Below are positions 38,401 through 46,470 of a stretch of 64,000 nt of DNA, in pieces. This DNA comes from Tubulanus polymorphus (Eukaryota; Nemertea; Palaeonemertea; Tubulaniformes; Tubulanidae): contig NC_134025.1 of assembly GCF_964204645.1 (NCBI RefSeq), positions 28,302,001-28,366,000 of the forward strand, written 5' to 3'. The notes under the pieces were generated by a model. The model saw only the letters and a list, made by a program, of their open reading frames with translations. It ran no database searches and had not been told where the DNA came from. Both the position numbers and the translations under genes were made by a program. Positions within the stretch are counted from its first letter, which is position 1, and every line of letters begins with the position of its first letter.

Positions 38401-41400
38401 CATGCCATAACCACTTCTGGAAGCAGTGAGTAATTTCATATCTCGGCTCTTTGACTCGGATTTAGTCACACTAGACGTCTACGGACAAAAAAAAATCTGA
38501 TATAATACAAATATATATCGGCTTGAATCTAGATTATCTCGATCACAACAAACTACAGGAAATCATACAAAAACATAGCAACCATCACCAAGATTTTAAG
38601 CCCATTAAGGCAACTCGACAACTAATTTCACTTATAAGTATAAGTGCTACCAATAACCAATCAGTTAAACAGTTAATCAGTGTTCAGTTAAAGTCAAGAA
38701 ACTATAGCGTTATATTTGTCAACTGCGGTGCCAGAGGATATTGAAATAAGAATTACGTTGTCGCGTAAATCATTCATGCTCATTTGGAATCTATTTGAAT
38801 GAAGTCCATCACTTTCTGTTCGCATAGCTTGCAATATAGTAGCTACGGCTTTAAAAGTTAATTTCTATAAGCAAAATAATTCGATTAAAAGATGATCAGT
38901 AATAGCATGAATTGATTCAATACATGTTTGATGCTAGAAAGCAAAGCAAATGGTCCCATCTTAAATCAGAAGGTCCTATAAAAACAATTCAATAAACTGA
39001 CCTTTCTCTGAGATAACATATTGGCAGCTTCTCTCATTCCATTCTCAATAATCAGTATACTATCGTACAGATCCTGTGCTTTAAGTTTGATCGAATGCAA
39101 CATATCGACAGTGAATTCTTCAGTTGGCTGAAAACAAACAAATCATTACGTACAAATGATACTTCATTAGGTTTAGCAGTTTTTCAAAAAACAAAATGAT
39201 GAAATTTACCCATATTTTGGAGAATGCTAAGTCAATGTCGAAGAATATCATTTCAGAAATCTTAGTGATTGTGTTGACTATTTTGGTTGATATGATTTCA
39301 TTGACTCGTTCAACTTGATATTTCAATTTTGCAGTCGCGGTGTGAACTTGATGTAGAAATGCATCTGAAAGCAGAATAGTAATTAGATCAATTCAGCCTT
39401 GAATAACAATTCGAGTTCCAAAGTTTTAAGAAATCTTACCAATATTCATGCTATTCCAAGCTAATGTAGAAAGTCCTGGTTGAAGCTGTTGTTTAACAGA
39501 TTCGATGCTGTTCACAAATAAACCTTTAAAAGGTGCGGGGATTGCTTCGCGAACATCTCGGAACTCTTTCAAACAGTGCTCGATGTTGTCCTTGTATTTC
39601 TTGAATCGTAATTCTTGCTGTAAAACGACCATGGCCGATTCGGGAATCTGAATCCCTAAACGCATCAACCATTTCGCTTCTTGTATCAATTCCACAACTC
39701 TGAAAGATTAGAACCATGAATTGATATGAAGTTTATCAAAATTGACTGGATAAATCTCAAAAATTTTTTAAATATGAATGAAGAATAGAATATTTTACCC
39801 TTCATCAGTATTAGCAACAATTTCCTTAGTCTGCGGATGATGAATAAGAAGTGTAGCTTTCAATCCGATCTTCGCTTGTTCGATATGAGCTCGAAGTTGT
39901 CCAAACCACAAACTCTCAAACGTCACTAAAGCGGTCGCTAGTTTATTATAGATTCTCACGATACGACCGTAATCTTGAAGACACGTGACAGCTTTTGTTT
40001 CTTTGAAAATACGCATCGGATCCTCGATTTGATGAAGCAACTGGCGAGACCAGAAAATTGCACCGGCAACCGGGGGTGCATTCCTGGGCATCGGTGGGTT
40101 TTCCTAAATATCAGAATATTTAATACATACCGGTATATGTATAATTGATGAATCCAATTTAATGATATTCTAGCGAATGACAGCAGTATTTACCTTATGC
40201 TTCTCATAAGCTTTCTGTACTTCGATCAAATCATCTTCGTACATATTGAAAATATCGACGTATTTCTCAGCGATGACGTGTTTTACTCCGTGACGATGAA
40301 GTATTGGAGAAAATCTAAAATAGACGCATTCGATTAGTGCTTGATGAAATTATAGAAACATTAATGCTCGACGGGGAAGATTGCTTACTTCGTAAGAAGC
40401 TGTAAACTTTCTTGTGTTTTCATTTTGCGAGCGAGCACAGCGTGAATATACGCTTCGATAAAACTTTCCAATTCTTTAACGATGTTCTGAAAGCTTGCGT
40501 AAGCCTCGTTGAAAATACCTTTCTCCTGTGATGAGAAATAGATGTAGATAAATCGAGATATAGAAATCTAATAAGATTTTATGACCTATAACTATAGAAA
40601 TAGGAAGATCATATCGATGAATTCCGGAATTTAAAGGTACAATAACATTGAGTGGTTACTGATCATAATTTGGACAGATTAGAATAAAATTTCTCAAACT
40701 TCAAACATTCTTAAACTTTGTGTATAAATTCTGAGCTCCGCAGTATATGGCCGTAGAAAGGGGATGAAAATATTTTTCATGATTTTAACGTTTTTTTCAA
40801 AATTTTTTAAGTACATATTCATTTTTCACATCATTCTACCCCCTGAAATTTGACGTACCTTGCTTTCTACATCAAGCATTACTTTCGTATTAACAGCTTC
40901 TAACATCGATTGTTTCATATCATTGATATGATCGCGTACAATCGATATCACACTCGGGCCATCATCAGTATCCTCCATGTGATAATATCGTTCAAGAATA
41001 TCGACCTCGTCTTGAGTCAACCCTTGAGAACCGTACAGCATTTCATAGATATAATTATCATGCGGAGATTTCTCGGCCTCATGAGCTTCATCGGCGAACT
41101 CCGGAGGTAACTCAATACTGTTATGAGCTTCTTCCTTTTCTTGAGGTTGCGGAACATCTTTCTCTTGGCTAACGACGATTTTAACCTCTCCAGCTGTGTT
41201 CTCTTGTTGTTCGTTGCCCAGTTCTTCATCTTCGGTTATTGTGATCAGATTTCCGTGTTCGGATACAGAAGGTATCACGGGATGTGGTTTTCCATCTTCA
41301 TTTGGTTTAGGCGGGGGTAAATCTGTGGGGAAAATACCAAATCAACTCAAGTGAAACTGGTAGCCTATTATCATTAGAGCTAAGAGTTGATATTGAGGAG

Positions 41401-44094
41401 TTTTTTACCTTCAACGGAATGTGTTTCAAATTTGTGAGAGACATTTTTCTTACTGAGCGATTCTTCGACAACAATATCTTCTTTTCTCGGACGCGGAATT
41501 CCACTGATTTGTTGAATTACTCTATGATTATAAAACATAAGAATATAACTATTCTACTATCACTCTTGGGATGGCTGGAGGTTGGTAAAAAATTATTCTA
41601 ACTGAACTTACCGTTGATATTGACATAAAGTGTTAATAACTTCAGTGACTTGTCTCACGCGTGAACAGAACTCATCAAAATGTCCCACAATTCCCTCTTC
41701 ATCGGTCATCGCGATGCCATAATCGCAAACAGATGATGAATTCTTCTTGCTCGGTGACTGACCCGGGGTCAAACGAGTTGACTTCTGATTTATTACGCTA
41801 GGTCGTTCTTTCTGACTGTAAGAAAATTAAACGTGTTACAAAATCAAAACTCGCCTACAAATTTCCCTTCCATAAATGTTTAGTTTAATTAGTTACGTCT
41901 ACTCACAGCTGAGCCGTACTATTCGGGGAGAGGCTCGTAATGGATCCGAAATGTGACAAGCTGTGAAGCCCGATACCATCACGCATGTTCCTTATTGCCT
42001 CTTTATAGGTCGTATGAACTGACAAACATACTTTCAACCGATCCATCAAACTTTTGTCCAGCACAGTTTGAGACGATTTCAAATCACGTTGTTTCTTCGA
42101 CTGAAATGTTTGAATAATTCTACAAGTCATTCTCAATTCAGTAAATAGTGTGGATAGTTTTAAGATGATGAACTTACACGAAGTTTGCTATCAACTTGAG
42201 TTTTCAATTGTTTCATCCGTGCGTCAAAGTTATTGGATGTATCATTTTGTTGACTTTCCTGATCGATTACTTCCCATAAGCAATCATAATCATCATCCAA
42301 ACAGAGCTCCTTGATGTGCGCCTTGCAGATCAATACGATTTGATTTGTAATCTGAAAATATACACATGAAATAACACCACTGTTTGATATGAACTTGAGT
42401 AATAATGGAACTAATTTTTCATTGATCAATTTGATTTTTCATACCTTGTTGAGAAGGAAACCGAGATAACCCTGCCTCGCATAGAAACGAGAAACTGAAT
42501 CCATCTGTTTCAAACTGTTCATCAGATTCGGTAGGGCAGTATTGATTATCGTAGATGGCGTTGCTTCGTAATAGAATTGATCGAGATGACGTTTGATCGA
42601 ATCCAGAAATTTCACCTTGTCTTTAGCATCGTTCAACGAATCGGTAATACTGAAATCATAAACAGACTATTAGAGCCATAATTCAAATAGCAGAAGGAGG
42701 TTTAGCAAATTACTTTAAATTCATACTTCGCATCAATCATTTTCCACTTTTTGAGCAGTTTTGATTTAGCAGCAATGAGCGTTCCGATCACCGCTTTACA
42801 TTCTTTTCCTTTCAATTGTTCCGTTATACTGACTAACATTCTCTGACGCCGGCGCCACCTATCAAACTCTATTAACGGCCCCGATAACAAATCTTGCAAT
42901 CTGTAAAATAAAATTTTCACATGTAATGTATACAAGGGATTCCACCAGTACAAATAGAAATGTTCTCTACAATCTTACCGCTCTTCACCATTATCAATGA
43001 TCACATTTTCTATGGTAGTAATCCAATCAGTAACTAGTTCCTCATACTCTGCTATAATACCCTGATCTAACGCGGCCATTCTCTGCTGTTTGTATTCATT
43101 ACTAACAACATTTTCCGGTTGTCTCAGCATCTGCAGTAATAACATAAAATAGAATATATCTAAGCAAATAATTCAATAAAATGTACCAGTTATGTAAAAT
43201 GTACTACAAACCCAGTAATTGGTATTCGAAAATCCCCAAGTTTTTCCCTAATACATGGGGGATTTTTTAATTTTGGTTAAAATGGAAATGGGGCCTTCAT
43301 GTGATAAGTGAACACGATCACACTATAGAAGTATCGACATTTTAATGGCGACTGATTGATAAAGGTGATTAATTTTCAAGGAAAATTGTTGAAAGCGAGT
43401 TCCTTGACATCCCAAAACTATGCTACATGAAGTTTAAAATGAGTTGCCTAGAGAAATATCGATACTATTCTCAAAAATTTCCAACCCGGGAAATATTATT
43501 TTGAAATTCCAAAAAAAGATTTTCCGCATTTCCCGGTACTGTGTGGGAACCATGACATACCATTTGTTTAGTACTGTGTAAACTAGTAGTACCAGCGGCT
43601 GAATCTGATAAAGCATGGATACATTTCTCCATGTTTGTAATAAAATGGGTTTGCTGTTCAGCTGTGCACATGCCCCAATCCTTTTTACATTTCAGTAACG
43701 GGATACAAGCTTCCGATAGTAACGAATGTAAAGATTCCATTGTCTGAGCTTTCAGCTCACCGCAATAAACATCTTTCTCCATATGAACAGGATCGACGTC
43801 GCGTTCGACATCGTGCCGAATAAAAAACAGCACGGAAACCTCTTCCAGGTTTACATCTTTCAAATTAGTGAGATTTCCGGTGACGTGCAACTGACGACTA
43901 AAAGGCGTATTCGAATCCGGTTTATCCGTATAGAAAAATAACCTCCGCGGACCGTGCGCTCCAAGAAACTGATTTATAATTTGAAGAGTATCGTCTCTGC
44001 ACATAAAATCCTCGAGCAGAGTCGGATTGTCAAATCCACCGACATGAAAACTCTCCTGGATTTTACTCGTGATCCACCAATGTCGCTCATCCAT
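14439..44094 (-). CDS. axonemal dynein heavy chain, DNAH5/DNAH8-type tail with divergent motor; many exons
   Basis: Ciliary force-generating ATPase heavy chain. Start MDERHWWITSKIQESF at 44094; last exon 14439-14765 ends LRGLSATCRPY. The DHC_N1 tail occupies about 44.1-38 kb (for example PPVAGAIFWSRQLLHQIEDP near 40.05 kb), with an acidic insertion in the exon near 40.86-41.3 kb. Tail and linker segments such as LPQEAKRFSRIDKGW and LDSKRRAFPRFFFVSDP match outer-arm gamma chains. Motor: AAA1 P-loop GGTGSGKTET (about 30.26-30.29 kb) and Walker B CFDELH (about 29.95 kb) are atypical but keep the key K, D and E. AAA2 GPPGSGKS is near 28.15-28.17 kb; AAA3 GPPGSGKT near 25.89-25.91 kb with LFIDDLNLP. 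AAA4 (GGNALLISAIGFRLATL, about 24.0 kb) has no P-loop. CC1 lies at about 22.7-22.1 kb, the microtubule-binding domain at 22.1-21.3 kb and CC2 at 21.26-20.06 kb. Several short phase-0 exons are listed separately. The N-terminus is probably complete; I did not sum the full length. DNHD1 was considered, but the tail fits DNAH5/8 better. Confidence 0.93.
20664..20696 (-). other. 33-nt phase-0 microexon in dynein stalk helix CC2
   Basis: The minus strand reads ACAG, then the exon (QHKKDEEFEAK), then GTATGA. The flanking exons end KQQEKEAK and begin LQDTQDQDD, both in phase 0, so inclusion or skipping keeps the frame. It would add 11 residues to the second stalk helix. Confidence 0.65.
24990..25233 (+). 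mobile_element. 3' end of a retroelement filling a short dynein intron
   Basis: The fragment contains a hairpin (GATCTC, loop TAGGGT, GAGATC, then GAAACGTC pairing back to GACG at about 25046-25085), AT-rich sequence, AATAAA and a terminal (ATTC)n tail at about 25207-25230. The tail style fits the 3' end of a CR1/L2/RTE-like non-LTR element; the GATGA...GAAAC arrangement also recalls the hammerhead-bearing ends of Penelope-like elements. It lies antisense in the intron between exons ending at 25257 and starting near 24953 and makes up most of that intron. Confidence 0.5.
29058..29093 (-). other. 36-nt optional exon near the AAA1/AAA2 boundary of dynein
   Basis: Reads CTTAG, then 12 codons (VMVLHAQSVKRK), then GTACAT. 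It follows a 32-nt exon at 29153-29184 (VFIFNHTPASF in frame) and precedes the exon beginning GRTPADRY. The 32-nt exon is needed to keep the frame, because joining its neighbours directly gives a stop; the 36-nt exon is frame-neutral and so could be a cassette. Confidence 0.45.
31852..31893 (-). other. 42-nt Pro-rich microexon in the dynein linker
   Basis: Encodes TALSQPNPPALPPQ between splice consensus sequences (AAAG before, GTATAT after), phase 0 at both ends. It joins in frame to the next exon, which begins QIPAAIQHHISLLPSEDI. The 3' splice site has a weak pyrimidine tract. Confidence 0.5.
32219..32263 (-). other. 45-nt basic microexon in the dynein linker
   Basis: Encodes GKDKLKGILQKKPRK between TTAG and GTGAGC, phase 0 at both ends, downstream of the exon ending LVHVQ. 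With the 42-nt exon it forms a short basic then proline-rich insertion. An internal acceptor (TTTTGCAG) could give a shorter KKPRK version. Confidence 0.55.
33755..33805 (-). other. 51-nt optional exon in the dynein tail
   Basis: Reads TTTCTTCAG, then 17 codons (SFFAPVVISYLDGSEEM), then GTAAAA, phase 0 at both ends. It lies inside the interval between the exons ending VFSNPTASK and beginning ELPQEAKRF. In DNAH5-type chains these two segments follow each other with no extra residues. Confidence 0.5.
34068..34136 (-). other. 69-nt optional exon in the dynein tail
   Basis: Reads TTTCTAG, then 23 codons beginning DQDNSFVRTPTGST and ending AIFWQ, then GTCTCT (a weak donor), phase 0 at both ends. 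It lies in the same interval as the 51-nt exon and would also insert residues between VFSNPTASK and ELPQEAKRF. Confidence 0.45.
35164..35187 (-). other. 24-nt microexon REQRYDIE in the dynein tail
   Basis: Strong splice sites: ACTAACTTTAG before and GTAAGTACC after; phase 0. It lies between the exons ending PLLHKLSSK and beginning EIRNRHWLQVM, which align to the family without a gap when joined directly. Confidence 0.6.
35272..35295 (-). other. 24-nt microexon LIYSTGLD in the dynein tail
   Basis: TTGTTGCTTCAG precedes and GTGAGT follows; phase 0. It lies in the same intron interval as the REQRYDIE exon, so the two could be used separately or together. Confidence 0.55.
35992..36006 (-). other. 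15-nt microexon VIKKQ in the dynein tail
   Basis: TTTTTAG precedes and GTATGC follows; phase 0. It lies between the exons ending LRNATEE and beginning VEGYWDECLALP. Without it, the distance to the conserved KDW motif equals that recalled for DNAH5. Confidence 0.5.
43200..43555. repeat. probable dispersed repeat just downstream of a dynein splice donor
   Basis: Contains an inverted pair AAAATCCCC/GGGGGATTTT (about 43229-43270) and a right end with TTTCCCGGTACTGTGTGGGAACCATG, a wording typical of dispersed repeats. It occupies most of the intron between the exon ending KQM (donor near 43560) and the exon ending near 43135. Identification by style only. Confidence 0.35.
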
Positions 44095-44858
44095 GTTCAA
44101 TGTCTATTCATTCAGCCATCAGCTATGACGTCACTCGTTTCTGTTCCTAAATCAATAGATAATAACTTCTTATCGATTGATGTTAGATTGACAGCTAGCA
44201 ATAAAATTAATTGATTTTGATTGTATCATGTTTCAGCTGAATTTTAAGTGTTATTTTATTGTTTTAACGTTAGATATTCACTGTTAATTCGTTAGATAGG
44301 ATTCAATCATTCAAAGTGTTATTGCCGTTGGTTATTCATCGGTTAAACTGCTCTACATTTCCTTTCAAACAGTTTTTTGTCAAAGTTTTATCCCAAAAAC
44401 GATACGGTACCGGAAATGATATATTATAGTGTACAGTATCCATAACAACAAGAAGCGAACTGTGGCACGCGAGAAACGACGAGAGGGCGCCACTATACGG
44501 TAATAGTAACAGTGATTTCTGACAGGTAAATAAGTATTCTGTCTGTGTTAATTCTATGATCGATAGTTCCATCAGTCATTTGAAAAATTAATCCATATTT
44601 ACGACTCTCTATATATGATTTATGTCACCAGACTGGGGGTGATTGTTATTCTGAATACTGAGACATTTTAGAAAAAGTGAGTGTATGGCCCGATCTCACT
44701 GACTGACTGTTGTTGTCCAATTTCGTAACTGCTAATAATAGATTTGCCCCCACTATTCCTATATAGAAAGTATTTTGTATACAGGAATAGTTCAGTTTAC
44801 GTCACAGTAACGTTTTGTGATAGAAAACATATTTTACTTTAAATCAATTTTTTCCAGA
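44095..44858. promoter_or_regulatory. shared divergent promoter region, dynein (-) and MPPED (+)
   Basis: The 764 bp between the two start codons must contain both promoters. Promoter motif copy 3 sits at 44481-44500. The MPPED ATG follows a splice acceptor (TTTTTTCCAG, ending 44858 or one base earlier), so its 5' UTR is spliced; CAG followed by GTAAAT at 44526 is a possible donor. No TATA box is evident. Confidence 0.6.
44481..44500. promoter_or_regulatory. promoter motif copy 3 (GGCGCCAC core)
   Basis: GAGAGGGCGCCACTATACGG, roughly midway between the divergent dynein and MPPED start codons. It agrees with copy 2 at all but a few positions and with copy 1 across the GGCGCCAC core and the AGA left flank. 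Confidence 0.55.
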
Positions 44859-45875
44859 ATGGATCGTTTGAGAATTCCAAAACCTCCACCGCCGCAGGAG
44901 GTCACTGCTCTACCACTGACAACTCCTGTATCCTCAGGAAATGTACGCTTCGTTTGTATATCTGACACGCATTCTCGGACACAAAAACTGGAAATACCTC
45001 CTGGAGACATTCTCATACATGCCGGTGATTTCTCGAATGAAGGACGTATTTCGGAAGTAGCTAATTTCAATAAATTTTTAGCTTCGTTGCCTCATACCCG
45101 TAAGATAGTAATCGCCGGAAATCATGAACTATCGTTTGATCCAGAGACGAATATGATCTCTTACGATCAGATGTTAAAAGAACTTCACGGTAAAGATAAT
45201 ATACGTGACCTGCTGACCGATTGCACTTATTTAGAGGATAGCGCTACCGATGTATTTGGTTATAAAATCTATGGTTCTCCATGGTACGTCTTTTATGGTT
45301 GATGACTGAAGTCAATAATCAATTTGAATTTTCATTCTTGTCATCTGTCAATTTTTCAGGCAACCCGAATTCATGGGATGGGCTTACAATTTGCCACGAG
45401 GAAAAGCATTACGAGAAAAATGGGACATGATACCGACTGACACAGATATATTGATAACTCATGGTCCACCATACGGTATAACCTTTGAAGTATCTGTTGT
45501 ATACTGAATGTAGATGTATTTGTTTACATACAGTTAATGGTACCTTGCAGGACATGGTGATGTCACTAGAGGTAGGAACAATGTTGGTTGTGAAGAACTT
45601 CTGAAGACGATACAACTGAGAGTCAAACCGTTGTACCATATATTTGGACACATACATGAAGGTATATAGTCCAGCGCAAGAAATGATATCAGTTAAAATC
45701 TACAAATTGGAAAATTGAAATGAATTAATTTTTTGTTTTAGGCTATGGAATAACTACTGATGGTACAACAAACTATATAAATGCATCAACATGTACTATC
45801 ATGTACAAACCTTTAAATCCACCGATAATATTCGACCTTCCCCTAAAAGATGGCGTCACTAAGGAAAAACATTGA
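44859..45875 (+). CDS. metallophosphoesterase, MPPED1/MPPED2 (UPF0046) family, 4 exons
   Basis: Calcineurin-like metallophosphodiesterase; relatives hydrolyse cyclic nucleotides or similar phosphodiesters with bound divalent metals. Exons 44859-45283, 45360-45475, 45551-45661 and 45742-45875 encode 261 residues. Metal-binding motifs are complete: FVCISDTHSR (DxH), HAGDFSNEGR (GDF), IAGNHELSF (GNHE), LITHGPPYGHGD and YHIFGHIHEGYG (GHxH). The N-terminus is proline-rich (RIPKPPPPQEV). The start is the first ATG after a splice acceptor, so the 5' UTR is probably spliced. It is divergent from the dynein gene and convergent with CDC37. The family is clear; the substrate is not deducible. Confidence 0.94.
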
Positions 45876-46132
45876 AATTGTTGAATTTGGTCAGCTGAAA
45901 ATGCTTCATCTGTGATAGGTTAATGGTGCTAACAAATTATTATAGTTAGAATCAAGTGTGCTGTGTGTCCTCCTCAGGAATGTAAATAATCAATCTATAA
46001 AACTGTATTATAATATACAATTTATTTCTAAATGCTGTGGTATGCAATTAGACACAATTCAACAAGGAAAATGCAACATACATTTCAGATTTCATTTGCC
46101 AAACATTATAATACTCACTGTACGTTAAAGTT

Positions 46133-46138
46133 AATAAA
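46133..46138 (+). terminator. candidate poly(A) signal for MPPED
   Basis: AATAAA about 260 nt downstream of the MPPED stop codon in an AT-rich stretch. The hexamer alone is weak evidence. Confidence 0.3.
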
Positions 46139-46354
46139 TACATCTACATAATTCATCAAAAATAGCAATTAGTTAAATTTTTTATTGAGTACAAATTGGA
46201 TTTAACGGCTACTCTTTATCAACTGAAAACTCTCGGGAGCCACAAAGAAGGTTTGATACCTAGCATTTCTGAATGATCTTGAAATGAAGCCAAAGATTCC
46301 GTACATAGTTACAAAAATTTACAATTCATTAAAAAAACTGGATACTCAATATCG

Positions 46355-46360
46355 TTTATT
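46355..46360 (-). terminator. candidate poly(A) signal for CDC37
   Basis: AATAAA on the minus strand about 115 nt downstream of the CDC37 stop codon. If both signals are used, the two convergent transcripts would not overlap by much. Confidence 0.35.
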
Positions 46361-46470
46361 ATTTTGAGTATTTCATTGAATTCATTCACTGAAGCTGACA
46401 ATATGATTCGAAGTCGAATCATGTAAGAAAATTTCTTCACAGTCTGTTTTACATTTTTTAGCGAATGGTC

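Larger units (their letters stand above)
45876..46470. other. convergent 3' ends of MPPED and CDC37
   Basis: 595 bp between two stop codons facing each other. It contains candidate poly(A) signals for both genes (46133-46138 on plus, 46355-46360 on minus) and no other feature I can support. Confidence 0.6.

Noticed and set aside
43229-43270. AAAATCCCC...GGGGGATTTT hairpin as a terminator or riboswitch
   Set aside because: It lies in a eukaryotic intron within repeat-like sequence; bacterial terminator logic does not apply.
14439-44094. DNHD1 as the identity of the dynein
   Set aside because: The diverged motor suggested it, but the full DHC_N1 tail and the LPQEAKRF...PRFFFVSDP block match DNAH5/DNAH8 chains much better.
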